Position numbers and translations under genes: made by a program. Positions 1-11,813 of a stretch of 64,000 nt of DNA are shown one piece after another. The notes below the pieces were generated by a model. It had not been told where the DNA came from. It ran no database searches and saw nothing but the letters and a program-made list of their open reading frames with translations. Within the stretch, counting starts at the first letter, position 1. Each line of letters starts with the position of its first letter. This stretch comes from Neurospora intermedia (Eukaryota; Ascomycota; Sordariomycetes; Sordariales; Sordariaceae), in assembly GCA_037102815.1 (NCBI GenBank), contig BTPP01000004.1, forward strand, positions 3,100,001-3,164,000, written 5' to 3'.

Positions 1-1
1 C

Positions 2-1549
2 GACCGCATGGTCTCCTCCGGCCAGATTTCCACCCCGGCCTACAGCATCTGGCTCGATGATGAAGACGGCACCTCCGGCGGTCTTCTCTTGGGCGCCGTC
101 GACAAGTCTCGCTACGAAGGCGATCTCCTCCGCCTTGACGCCGACAACCCGCGCGCCCTAACCGGCAAGTTCTCGGTAACCGTCCACTCCATTAACGCCA
201 CGGGGCTCGGTACCGGCGGCGATGGCTCCCAGCAGCCCCTTATATCCAACGCCCTTCCCCTGGACGTCACCATCGGCATGGGCGAGCTCATCTCCTTCCT
301 CCCTCGTGACCTGGTCAGCAACATCGCCTCTCTTGCGGGAGCCACACGCGACACCACCACCGACCTTCACACCATCCCCTGCGCTGCCGGCACTTTTGAC
401 AACGCGACACTCTTCGCCTTCACGCTCGGCGGCGAAGGTGGCCCACTTCTACAAGCGACAACTGCCGATCTAATCATCCAACCGGGCGTCTTCATGGGCC
501 AGGTCTCAAGCTCCGAATCGGCGACCTCTGTTGCATTCTCCCCCTCCACCAGTCTCAACATCCCAGAAGGCACCTGCGTCTTCGGCATCCAAACCTGGGA
601 CGACGCCGGCGCGCTCAACGGCGGCAGCTATGGCAGTAGTAGCAGTTCCAGCGCTAGCACTTCCTACTACAACCTAGGAAACTCCCTCCTCCGCCGCACC
701 TACTTTGTCTTTGACCTCGCCCGGCAGGAAATTTCCTTTGCCCCCGCCGTCTTCCAGTCCTCTTCCTCATTATCCGCCAGAGCCTCGACCTTCGACGACA
801 ACACCGACAACATCATCGCCTTCACCCAATACGGCTCCCCCAGTCCGGAATCTCAATACTTCTGCTCCGACTATGAATACTACTGCCCCGAGGACGCCGT
901 CAACTCGAACTCTGGAGGACGGTCTACCCACGGCGGCGCGTCGTCGTCGGACGACGGTGATTATTACGATGGGAGGAGGTATTGGAGGATTGTCTGCGTT
1001 GTGCTGGGAGTCGTCTTTGGGACTCTGATTCTGGTCGGGCTTGTGTTTGCTGGGCTCTTGTGTAAGAGGGTGTTGGATAAGGATCCGAGGACGATGGGGT
1101 TGCCAGAAGAGAAGAAGAAGCTAATGGATGGGGGAGAAGGGGGTGATGATGAGCTGCAGCCGTTGGATGGTGGTGAACAGGGGATGATGAGTCCTGCTGC
1201 TGCTGCTGCTGGTGGTGCTAGCTCGGGTGGGGCGGGGGTTTTGCCTATGATTCACGAGGGAAGAGAGGATGAGGCTGGTTCCGATTTGCCGACGAGGGAG
1301 CATGAAGCGTCAGCTTCGGCTCAGACTCAGGCTCAAGTCTCTTCGGTAAATGTGAATCGCGAACAGAGGTTGTCGGCGCCGGACTCTCTAATGGATGCGC
1401 CGAGGTCTCCGAGCCCGCTTTCGGAGGATGGTATGGGCGGCGCGAGAGCGGAAGCTGCTTCGCCGGTGTCGGAGAGAGTCAATACTCCTCCGACTGAAGC
1501 CAAGGGGAAGGGGAAGGCAGTTGCTGAAGTTATTGGACAGGCGAAGTAA
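2..1549 (+). CDS. Aspartic-protease-like membrane protein, 3' part only, second active-site motif degenerate
   Basis: The reading frame is open from the window edge, so the 5' end lies outside. The visible part resembles the C-terminal lobe of a pepsin/yapsin-type (A1) protease: a GGLLLGAVDKSRYEGDL stretch (like the family's GGILFGGID..KY.GDL) and a segment ending ISFLP that aligns with the usual DSGTTLTYLP. At that place the sequence reads I-G-M-G-E (bases 272-286), so the second catalytic Asp appears to be Gly. After the lobe come a Ser-rich linker, one membrane segment (about bases 980-1063) and a roughly 160-residue acidic, Ala/Ser-rich cytoplasmic tail. A surface location is inferred. 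The protein may be a non-catalytic relative or act on ligands rather than cleave; the first catalytic motif cannot be seen. Confidence 0.8.
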   Translation, partial: DRMVSSGQISTPAYSIWLDDEDGTSGGLLLGAVDKSRYEGDLLRLDADNPRALTGKFSVTVHSINATGLGTGGDGSQQPLISNALPLDVTIGMGELISFLPRDLVSNIASLAGATRDTTTDLHTIPCAAGTFDNATLFAFTLGGEGGPLLQATTADLIIQPGVFMGQVSSSESATSVAFSPSTSLNIPEGTCVFGIQTWDDAGALNGGSYGSSSSSSASTSYYNLGNSLLRRTYFVFDLARQEISFAPAVFQSSSSLSARASTFDDNTDNIIAFTQYGSPSPESQYFCSDYEYYCPEDAVNSNSGGRSTHGGASSSDDGDYYDGRRYWRIVCVVLGVVFGTLILVGLVFAGLLCKRVLDKDPRTMGLPEEKKKLMDGGEGGDDELQPLDGGEQGMMSPAAAAAGGASSGGAGVLPMIHEGREDEAGSDLPTREHEASASAQTQAQVSSVNVNREQRLSAPDSLMDAPRSPSPLSEDGMGGARAEAASPVSERVNTPPTEAKGKGKAVAEVIGQAK

Positions 1550-2608
1550 ACTTCGATTCTGATGGACTACGTGAAAAGAGTATAAGGAGTGTATGAATGA
1601 AGGTAATGGTTGTTATTGGATAATTAAAAGAAAAGTAATCAAGATACCCGGAATATTTTGCATTATGGTGTTACTTTGCATCGGTCTATGGTTTGTGCCC
1701 TATACAGGCGCTGGTGTTGTTGGATCGTGTAATGATCACAATGGATCCGTCTCATGCTTCTTTGTCGCTCCGACTTTGAGACACTGGTCTCGCTCGTAGT
1801 GTGGTTCTCAAATCGATCGCATGCAGGCACTTACTTCAAGGTCCACTTCGATCTACATAATATCCGGGGCCTGGGCCTTTCCTCTTGCCGGTCGCCAAGT
1901 AATCCAGCATAGACCCACCTGGACCCTTCTTGCATCACCTCAAAATATGGAGATTGAATGCATTCAGCACATGACATCGCTCACAACGGTTCTACACGGA
2001 TTCAGAAAACCACGTTTTTTTGCAAGAAATGACATGCGTAGGTAGGGTCCATGGACCATCCATGATTGTTGTTGTCGATCCCTATGTTCGTGTATTGTTT
2101 GGTATGTACGGTATGTGAACTTGTTGGGTAAGTTGTAGGACAAAGCAGCCGCTGACGTCATTGGGGACATTCGTCGTCACTTTTGTGTGTGTTATTGGGT
2201 CAAATGCGTGTAAGTCACACGAGGTCCAACCAAACGAGCGGGACAATAACAGGTAAAGAAAGAATAAATCTTGTGGAATATCCTTCGTCATTGTGAGTGA
2301 GCTCGCTCGTAGTAAGAATGATACCAAGTATTTATTTATTTAAACTGCCGGAATCCTTTCCCCCTTTCCCTTCCTTGTGTGGTTGCACTTGTTTTGTTTT
2401 GTCTTGTCTTGTTTTTGTCTTGAACACCGACACCGTATACACACTACGAAACCCATCACGATAGCAACAACCGATAACCAACAACCAACAATCACCTCAA
2501 CTAACTCCAACTTTGATCATCACTCACCAACAGTCTAATAACCAACACCTAGTCTAAACACCAACCAAATACCAACAAAGAAAAGAGGCCCCCCCCCCAC
2601 ACAAAAAA
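1550..2608. other. Spacer, no gene seen
   Basis: No supported coding region. The last 250 bases before the next gene are rich in CAACA/ACCAAC and CTTGT motifs and end with a run of ten C just before the start codon, which fits a 5' leader and core promoter of the downstream gene. Confidence 0.5.
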
Positions 2609-3222
2609 ATGGCCATCTCAACAGCCATCACCTCCCTCCTAACCTCCATCACCGAACTGATCCAGTCCCTCGTCAACGGCATCTACTCCATCTTCCACAC
2701 CATCTTCTCCGCCTTCTTCAGCCTTTTCTTTGGCCTGTTCGCCTTTGTTGGGGATCTATTCAAGGGAGTCGCCAACACGTTGGGCGGCGTGGGTAATTTC
2801 GTTGCTAGTGAGTTGTTCTTCACTGCACTCTCCTTCCCTCCCCCGATCCACCCTCTTCTTTTCTTTTTCTTTTTCGGTTTTTTTTTTTTTTTTTTTTTTG
2901 TCTTATCCCTTCGGTTTCTACCTTGTTTGTTTGTTTATATACCTTGCTTCGTGATATCCGTCTGTGGTGAGAGGTGGCAAGGGAAGAATCGCGCCAGTGG
3001 AAATCGAGCGCGGCGAGCAAAGGAGAAAAAGAAGAAAAAAAAAAAAATTAAGAAGAAAACTATCAAGGTCAATGCTGACAGAGACAATAAAAAAACACAG
3101 GCAACTTCCTCATCATTGCTCTTATCTCTGCCGCTGGTTTCGCCTACGTCCGCTACACCAGCCAAAGAGGCACGACTCCGGGACAAAAGGCGGCGAGTGT
3201 AGGCAGGAAGAAGGTCAATTAA
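2609..3222 (+). CDS. Small hydrophobic hypothetical protein, two exons
   Basis: Exons 2609-2807 and 3101-3222 join in phase to give 106 residues. The intron (293 nt) starts GTGAGT, has a GCTGAC branch-like site near 3074 and ends CACAG; it contains a 22-T run and a purine-rich tract. The first exon encodes a long amphipathic to hydrophobic region rich in Phe, Ile and Leu (residues 8-55), and the second a membrane-type helix (FLIIALISAAGFAYV) followed by a basic, Gly/Lys-rich tail ending KKVN. It looks like a small organelle- or membrane-associated protein. I do not recognise a named family. Reading straight through the intron would give a run of low-complexity residues, which supports splicing. 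Confidence 0.7.
2878..2899. repeat. Poly-T run inside an intron
   Basis: A 22-T homopolymer in the intron of the small hydrophobic-protein gene, followed 130 bases later by a purine (A/G) tract. Length polymorphism is likely. Confidence 0.9.
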
Positions 3223-3883
3223 GTTCAGAATGGGACGGACAAGTTTTGGAACCTAGATTGCCGACTATGGGCCAATGGCGTGTTTTGCTTCGGGACGGCG
3301 AAAGAGACGGTTGCGTGGCGCGCTGTGTGGGAACATAATGTCATTTTTTGAGTCGAAGTACGAGTGAGGAGGTTGAGAGCGATATGAGTAATGAACGGAT
3401 AGGATACCCCCGGACAGGTTTTTGGATGTCTTACGAATAATCATTGGAACTGAATGCTTGGGAAGGAGCTACGGGTTTGGTTGCCTCGAGTGTCTGAGAG
3501 GAGAATACCACAACTTTTTCACTACTTCCTCCAAATTTCACCAAGTTCACCTGTATAACTGTATCAAAAAGACATTGATATGGGCAAATTAACTAAGTGG
3601 AGGTCGAGCTCCCTAAATTGCCATGCTAACCAAAACACTAGGTATCATCCACCACCATTCCGTACCACTTCCGTCATCCATCCAAAATAAGCCAGAACGC
3701 CGTCTATCCATACCAGTACCTTGGGTCCATGTGTGTTGTGTTTCCTCGCCTTTGAATGCCCGAAAAGATAGAATGGGGATCGAAGCCATCCCTGTGCCCA
3801 AAGATTAAACAAGTAAAGAACCCAAACAACCGCAATCGCTCTCCTCTAATGCATGCTCGCGCTCAAATGCAGTCTAAGCCTTA
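3223..3883. other. Convergent 3' spacer
   Basis: The region between the ends of the small hydrophobic-protein gene (+) and the calpain-like gene (-). No coding region is supported; it should hold the two 3' untranslated regions. Confidence 0.5.
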
Positions 3884-6800
3884 TCACCAAACCTCCTTCT
3901 GACTCTCCACCGCACTCTCATACTCCTCCTCACCCTTACCCTTCTGCACAATAACCGAATACCTCCTCTGCTTATGTTTTCCCTTCTTCCTCTCCTCTTC
4001 ACTATCGCCCTCATACGCATCTTCTCCTTCACCCTCCTTCCTGATTCTCGCACCACCAGCATTGGCCTGAGCGTTATCGAGATCGACCCCACCCTTCTCA
4101 CCCATACCGCCTTCCTCAAGCTCGCCGCCCTCCATGACGATGCGCAGCTCGAGATCCTCGTCCTTGGAGTACACCCGAAGACCGACGACGCAGATGGCGT
4201 TCCACGGATCCGGCTCATTTTCGTCCTCGGTATCGTCCTTGTACTTGCTGACCATGACGCTTCCGGGAGCAGGAGCTGCGTTCATACGCGGCTTGCGTGT
4301 CATATCGTCGGAGCTGTAGAGCTCTTCCCAGTCTTCGATGGGGGAGGCACTCGACTCACCATCCGAAGTGACGTACATGTTGGGTGACTTCTTCTTAGGT
4401 GGACTGCTCTTAGCGGCGGGCTTGTCCTCGGACTTCTTCTCGGCAGCAGCAGGAGGTCCACCAGATACCTTGGAGTCGGTAGCAGGAGGGACAGGGACCT
4501 TCTCCTTGTCTTTCTCATCTGCAGCGTCGGCTACGGAGTTATCAGTCTTGGGAGTGTAGGAAGGACCGCTAGAAGCTTCGGAGCTGCCCGATGAAGGAAC
4601 ATTGCCTTCTTGGTCGGCCTTGTTATCAGACTTCTCTTCAGCCTTGGTCACAGCGCTCACGCCACCGGAGGCTTGACTCTCGGTCTTCTCGACCGCTGGT
4701 GTCTCGGCAGGCGTGGCAAGAGGTGTGCCTTGAGGACTTCCGTTAGCCTCGGCAGCCTTAACGTCTTGCTTCTCACTATCAGAGCCCGACTGGGTCTTCT
4801 TGGCTTGTTCCACGGGCTTTGTTTCATCGGCCTTCTTCTCCTCTGGCTTCTCCTGGTTCTTGGTCTCCTCAGTCTGAACACCGACATCCTTTGGCTTCAG
4901 TTCCTCCTCCCGACGCTTCTTCTCCTCGCGCGCGGCTTGCTTGGCCTCGAGCTTCTGGTTGTTCTTGCGACCCTGCTTCTTGGTGATCTGGCGGTTGAGG
5001 TGACGCTTTTCCCACAAACGATAACGCTCCTTCTGACGAGCATCGCTAGCCTTCTTCTGGTCGGCCTTCTTCCGAAGGGCCTTCACAGCTTCCAGATGGG
5101 CGGCAGCCTTGCTGTGGGCAAGATCGTAGGCATATCCGACTTGGGCGAGCTTCTCGTTCTCGACACGTTTCTTGCATTCCCGCTTCACCACATCCTCGAT
5201 GCTGGGCTGGTTGGTGTTGCGCTCTCCGATGATGCTGATGAAGACACTATAGTTGCCAGGTAACATGGAGGGCAGCTCAATAGATACTGACCGGTCCATC
5301 AAATAGTTACCATGGCTACGGACAATGTAGTCTTCGGCGTTGGGCCTGTGTTGTTCGTGGACACGGAAGTGTAGACGGAAGGAGTATTGACCATGGAGAC
5401 CCTTGAAGTACCGGTTGTCGAGCTGGCTGAGGACCAATACCAAGGGCGACTCACGAGTCAGCTTGAAGTGGAATTTCTCGTTATACTGAGGCTTCCATGG
5501 CACCTCGACACCGATCCATCTCTGACAGCAGCGCCAGTCAGGGTCGCGGAACAGACGAGTGCGGTCAAAGTGCTGATACTTGCGCAACAGGTCTTCGTAG
5601 GAAATCCAGAAGACGCTGTCACTGCCGAACTGGTGACCGAGCTCTTCCTGGACATCGGTGGTCCACTCCTTGGAACCGTCCGACCACGCACCTTCCCAAA
5701 TTCCCTTTTTGGTCTTGCCCCAGGGATTCCTAAGCTTGACGAGGCGTGTGCCGTCTTTCAGTGTCCTTGCTTCCATGACGACGTAGGCATGCCCTTCGGA
5801 AATGCCTTCACGCTCGCCATAACCGCCGTCAAGCAAGCCTGTGCTGCAACCGAACAGGAACTCATCATTGACTCTGCTGAGTTCGTTTTCCCAGAACCCG
5901 TCAAGGTCGAGGATGTCGGAAGCCAGCAGCTCGGTTGTGACACCGCCAGAAAGATCTTCCAAACCCTCGCCAATCCATCCTCCGGACAGGGAAGCATAGT
6001 CGCCATGAGCCTTGGCATATGCCTTCTCGATCAGAGGCACCCAGGTCTCGTTCTGGTCCTTGCATTGACCAAAGAAGAGGGCCTTGGAGCCGGTCTGATA
6101 GGTCTGACGATACACCCGTTCGACATCTTCACGATCGATTTGCTGTAGCAAGTTACGCTGCATGCTTGGTGAATCCCAGCAAGGCGACTTGAGGTACAAC
6201 TTGTCATCGATAATCGAGTAGATCCACTCGCCATCTGCAGAAGTGTTAGCGAAATCGCTCCGATTGCAGAAATGGTGGTAGCAACATACCTCTGTAAAAG
6301 ACAAATCCGTAAATGCCGATCCGAGTGTCGTATTCGACGCATATCCGTTGGATACCGTCCTTGACGTTGGCAAGGCCAGACAAGCTAGCAATCAACCAGC
6401 AGTCTCCCAAGCTGCCCTGCTTGACGTCCGAGCCCTCAATCTTGGCCATGAACGTAGGCTTCTCGTAAATTTCGTGTACACGCTTTACTGCCTTGGGCAC
6501 GGTAGAGTTGGGGTTTTGCAATGTAGACGCGCTCAAATCAAACTTGGTTCGGCCCAAGCTGTTTAGGCAGTGACCCTTTTCCATCTTAAGATCCCAGTCC
6601 TGTAGGAAGGTCACTTGTCAGCCAAAGTTCAAGGGGAAGGTATTTAACCAGAGTAACTCACCAAGTCCCAGCCGGGATCCCGATACCGTGTGTTCACCCT
6701 CCTGCATTCTTGAATAATCTTTCTGACTTTTCTTCGGCATTCTTCAGCAGCTCGCTCGTACCCCTCATTGAGCAGTTCATTAGACCGGTCGGAGATGGTG

Positions 6801-7024
6801 GGCGGCAAGACAGGATCGAATGGCAAGATTGCCAAAGCCTTGTGGAACCTCTTGCTGCTGAAACGTTTCCAGATGCGGTTTATGGATTGTTGAGGAGGCA
6901 GCTTGAGCTTCTTCTTCTGTTTCTTGGTGGCTTCGCTGGAGTTGGCGGGGACCGGAATCTTCCCCTTGTTCCGACGATAGCTGTATTCCTCGTCCGACTC
7001 GGAGGACGACGAGTAGCCGTGCAT
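3884..7024 (-). CDS. Calpain-family (C2) cysteine protease with long charged tail
   Basis: Three exons on the minus strand, 7024-6662, 6599-6290 and 6234-3884, encode 1,007 residues. Introns of 62 and 55 nt have GTGAGT/CAG and GTATGT/CAG borders and keep phase. The calpain core is complete: KQGSLGDCWL with catalytic Cys about residue 188, EGHAYVVMEA with His about 373, and KLRNPWG with Asn about 394. Downstream is a beta-sandwich-like region (about 440-570) and then some 400 residues of Lys/Glu/Ser-rich, probably disordered sequence. No calmodulin-like EF-hand domain is seen, so calcium control would have to come from the protease core or not at all. A start nine bases upstream uses TTG; ATG at 7024 is preferred. 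An intracellular regulatory protease is expected; substrate unknown. Confidence 0.9.
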
Positions 7025-9193
7025 GATGGGCAACTAAGTCTAAGTGGGACCTCGATCGGATGGAGATATCGTATCCGGATGGAGGTTCAGATAGCGAGAA
7101 GCGAGGGTAAGAGGAGGAAACGCCGCCGGGGCGTGCTGACGTGGTAAAGGGTTATATGGTTGGACGGAAACACACCCAACTATCAAACGAAGGTTTGATA
7201 TATGTTGGGCCAGCGAGTAAGAACAACTTGGATAACCCGCGGCAATAAATGGTTCCTCGTCCCAACAAAGAAACAGGAAATGGAACAGGGGAATTTATAG
7301 CCCTAAGGTGAGGCCCAAAGTGTGTAAGGGTCCACGAGAGTCCGGGAGAGCGGCAGGCGACCGAGACGCGACAAGCAGGGGAACACGAGCCCCCGATATG
7401 TTGGGGTCCTGGGCTCGAGCTGCGAAGAACGGATGGGCGGTGGCGGATGATAGGTAGGGTAAGCGTTCTAGAAGCGATCGACTGACTCTCGTCGATCACT
7501 TGGCTGCGATAAGGGTCCTCGAGGGTGTTCCGAGGGGTCCAACTGGAGGGCCGGCGGGATACCTCGCTGTAACAATGAAAGACACACAGACAACAAAGAC
7601 TATCCACGAACCTTTTGCCGCGTTGCTGAAGCTTACACTATCAGCCATACACCGAAGCTGGGTGTCCCTTGTTGAAAACACAAAGAGTCGAGACGACAGA
7701 CGTCTAGGAAGAGGCCAGTGGGATGGGCAAGCAGGAACGACGATGGCCGCCGGTCATCAACGTCATAATATATATCTCGCGATTTCCGCAGCACCGCAAC
7801 TGGCTGAAGGTACAAAGAGGTTGATCACGTCGCGTGTTCGAGCGAGACAGGAACTTTCTAACCACAGACTAGCCGTTGGGCCATCACCTACACTTCCTAT
7901 GGTGTGTACAATCTGACAAGCCAGCACTGCATGACTGCTCTCTCGCAGGCCACAAGCCATCAAGGCAAGCACCACAGAGGTACAGGGGACAAGACCCTTG
8001 AGGGCCAGTCAAGACCGACCAGGCCGTTGGAAAAGGCGCCATTCGAAGGTATCGAAGATGACGAGCTGCGAGCGGGACGTGGTGGAGGTGGTGGAGGCGG
8101 TGGTTTCTGGTAGATCCCTTTTTGGTGTTTGGGCCTTTGGTGATTGGCCATGATTGGCTGCCCATATCGCAGGACGTTGAGGTCCTGGACCGTGTGAAGG
8201 CGCACGGCATCCTCTTGTGGTGTGGTGCACTTTCTGAGTGACTTTAAGGGTTGATAGAGCTCGACCGAAGTCGAGGCCTCGCGATATTAGGCAAACCGCG
8301 CCATGGTGACGGTGTACACCGTAAGCAGTACCACCTATCAAACTGTCCATGGCCGAGTCCACAGATAGTAAAGAGAGAAAGAAGCGCCTAGCCGGCCGGT
8401 AAACATGTTGACTGGCTGATGATGTCGTCCTCGTCGCCGGCCATCATCATCTCCTGTGCTGTGCTCATGCTGTCTGTGCCTTTCCACTTCCGCTTCCCCA
8501 TACCGTCCCAGTGCTTGTGATACCGCTCGCGTATCGTGAGGGGGGATGGCGAATCCCTGATCTGCCCAGATGGTGATGGCAACAGAAAGGGCAATGATTT
8601 CGGTCGGTCGGTGCGGTTGACGAAAGGCGATGCGGGCGGTGGGACAAGGGAACGATGACCTGGACGAGATGGAAAATCGGGGGGAGAGTGGAGGTGTCGG
8701 CGTGGCACTGACGGGACGAGCGGGGGTCCGGGCAATCCCAAAGCCCCAATGGCCCCCGCCGTTTCAGTGGAGTTTCGATGGAGGCACCCGAGACCCGCAC
8801 TGAACATCACCACTGCAGTAGATCAACGGGCACCAGTAGTGTATACCTAGGTTTGGAATGGATGGAATAGCTCGAATACCTAGGCAGAGAACTGCTTAGT
8901 TCTGAAATGTTTGCCTCACACAAAGCTTCTTTTTTTGCCGGATCCATGAGCACAATGAGTTGGGGAGAGGTAGGACGGTGCAGTGAGTGGAGAGAGGTAC
9001 CGACACCTCCCAAGCGACCTACCAATTATTGTATTAACAGATTTTGCATTGCATTAATGATGACCTGTGCTGTCCGCTTCCTCTCCACCTCCCCGACTTC
9101 TCTTTCTGTTTCTGAACTGCAGTTCACGTCTGATGTTCCAAGTGTTCTTGCGTAACCCCAAAGCCGATCAAATCTGCACAGAATAGTGATTGG
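7025..9193. other. Gene-free spacer upstream of the calpain gene
   Basis: About 2.2 kb with no reading frame I can support. It contains a GGT/GGC glycine-codon-like microsatellite near 8082-8103 and G-rich tracts near 8640-8730. It probably holds the promoter and leader of the calpain-like gene at its left end. Confidence 0.4.
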
Positions 9194-9659
9194 TTAGGTA
9201 GGTATTGCGTTGGTCACTCGACCGTTGTTGTCGTCTCGGAACTTGCGGAACTTCACTTGGGTGGAAACTGTGATGATTTCAAAGCGATATTCGCCTCCTT
9301 CACCATCAGCCACCAGCACGAGCAGAACTCGAAACAACACGACCGTAGCTCCGGAGAAGAAATGCATCATGATGTTTCTGCTGGTGGAGTTAAAGAGGCG
9401 ACAACGGGGACTTGGCTCAGCAGCTGTCCAAGGTTCATCCATTCACCTCGTCTTTCCAATGCCGAGAACAGAGGAATCCAGTACACCAACTCACAAAGGC
9501 GCCTCCATCCAGTAACAAGTGGAAAATTGCATGAATTTCATTCAGGAAGTCGGCTTGACCAACAGAAAGGAAGGCTGCACCGAGGAAAGAGGCAAGAGCG
9601 AGGCAGCAACTACTCCACAGAGACTGGGCTTTGGGCGGGGAAGAAACTCGAGAGTACAT
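9194..9659 (-). CDS. Possible small membrane protein, two exons (weak)
   Basis: Exons 9659-9495 and 9415-9194 would give 128 residues, joined by a 79-nt intron with a GTGAGT donor and a GAG acceptor, phase preserved. Exon 1 carries a hydrophobic stretch (CCLALASFLGAAFLSVGQ), exon 2 another (FFSGATVVLFRVLLVLV) followed by a charged tail. No family is recognised. The acceptor is weak and there is no independent support such as a conserved motif, so this may be chance; the stop-free plus-strand frame across the same bases shows that open frames alone mean little here. Confidence 0.3.
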
Positions 9660-11813
9660 AGTAGACTGAGAGGAGGTACCGACTGCCTCTTTCCGTGACG
9701 AGGAAGTTGAATATCGCTTTCCTTCCTCTTCTTTTCAGGCTGTTCCGTTCCCCCTCGATTTCCACTTGACAAAAGCCCCAAGTCCATGGAATCGAAAGTT
9801 CACGAAACTCGGAAATCTCTTCTTTGCTGACTCACGTCCCAGCCTCGTCGACACACAGACATCATTTTCTGGTCTCATTCCCGCTCTCGCACCCTTTTCC
9901 TACCAACATTGCCATAAATGCGAACCGCATACAACAACCCCAACAACCATAGATGGTCCGCCTCGAGTCCAGTCGACAACCCCATAAACCGTACCCATGT
10001 TCATAATGATGCCCTCACTCACACCCGATGTCCCGGTCGGGCTAGCATGTCGTCAACAACCCTGTCTCTCCAAATATTCAACTCGCGTTATGCATAACTG
10101 TATTGCATACTTACTTACATTTCCGTCTTATCTGCATCTTTGCTCTTGTACGGCTGGGGCCTAGTTTGGCCATTGAAGCTGCTTTTGTATCACACTGCTC
10201 AAGGTTTTCTGTCAGACGTCTTCACATTGCCCTGTGCACAACAACACAGAACATGGCCAGGTCAAGGTATCGAGCCTATCTTCATGTTGTTACCCGACCG
10301 ATGGCACCGTATCCAGCTCCCTTCCTCGCTCGTCCCACCAGCAGTGATATGTAACAATGTGGAAGCCGAAGCCGGCCTCTCCACGACCCCTTATCCTCCA
10401 ATGGTAGTTCCCCAGTTATTTGATGATGATCCAAGGTCACTCTTGATACTCCTTCATGCCGCTTGATTGGTTCGTTGATCAAAGAAGAAAGAGTTGCCGG
10501 TCCTCCCAATGACACCCTCCTTTGTGTTGTCGTGGAAAAAGTGTGGGTGTACTTGCGACACAAAGCGATGATCAGGGTCCTTGAAGGGTCCAAGAGAAGG
10601 AGGCTGGGTCCCGAATTGGCACATTGACACGCCCACGACATTTTGTATCATGACTGCTACCCCACATCTACTCATACCCAGCAACACTTACTCTCCTCAT
10701 ACATACATGTTATATCTCTAGTGTACCTCCCTCATATCTTCCTATTCGACCCATCAACACCCGCAGCGACAATAAAGCATCCTGTCTCCGCAGTAAGGTC
10801 CAATGGAACGCCCTTGTCCGTCGCTATAATTCACTTCTTCTGTCCAGATTCACATGTTCTCAAGCGAGGATCAGTCACAGAGCGATATCCATGTACAACG
10901 AGCTTGGTGTACAGCAGACGGGGCCGTTACATCTTCCCCATTAGTGTACAATCAGAGCTGCTGTGGAACCAGAGAAATCATATTCTGGGTAACGAGACAC
11001 AAAAAGGCCACGCTTAAGTTAACAACTGTTGGTGCTGTGCATTGGCAATAATGGGCCTTTGGATGGTTGCAAGTGCATTTCCATCTCAATAGCAAGTAAG
11101 CCAACCCGTTGAACTATGCAAACCGACAGATATCTACATACAAACACCCGGTTCGTACAGTTTCCGTTCCCTTCCAGTCCTCCGCAGTGGAAATCGAGGG
11201 CAGACGGACGTGCATGGTGTCTGTCTGATCGCTCAGCCGCATGAGCTATAATAATAGGGCAACAACGCTGGCTCCTGTACATTTTCGTATGCTTCCTGAC
11301 CAGCCAGTATCACCTTCGGCCTCACACCGCCGAACGCCCTCTATCACATCGCCACCCGTGGGTCTTCCCGATCAGTTCCAGGTGCGCCCCTTCCGTGATT
11401 CTCGGCTTACCTCTAGTACCGGACATGATTACACTACCTAAAGGTTAGTACTATTGACACAAATTGTCCGGGTTTGGCACCCGGAGTTGTTAGTGACGTG
11501 CTCGGGCTGCTACTCTGCCAAGCCTTGCCCCTTATTCTTGCATCACCACGTTTATGCGTCGATTTTGGCAGCGACACATAGTTTCGTGTTTACCGGATGC
11601 CACACGTTCATCCATATTGTAAATAGTCAACTCTCTGGTATTATGATTCGACGTGTCCTTGGTTTCACCGCTTCTATAAGCTGACTTGCTCGTGTTCCTG
11701 CCCCGTCGTCGGATAAACTGAACCCCTTTCCGAGTTCTGAGCAGAGAGCAACTCCCAATCAAACTCGAATTGCTCCTTCATGGACGTAAGATCATCATTC
11801 TCTCAGGTGTCAT
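9660..11813. other. Gene-free spacer
   Basis: About 2.1 kb. Open frames on both strands are short, lack family signatures and would need implausible codon use. I see no tRNA, repeat array or inverted-repeat element in it. Confidence 0.4.

Noticed and set aside
8082-8103. Glycine-codon-like GGT/GGC repeat as evidence of a coding exon
   Set aside because: The frame ends immediately in a stop and has no other support; it is a microsatellite.
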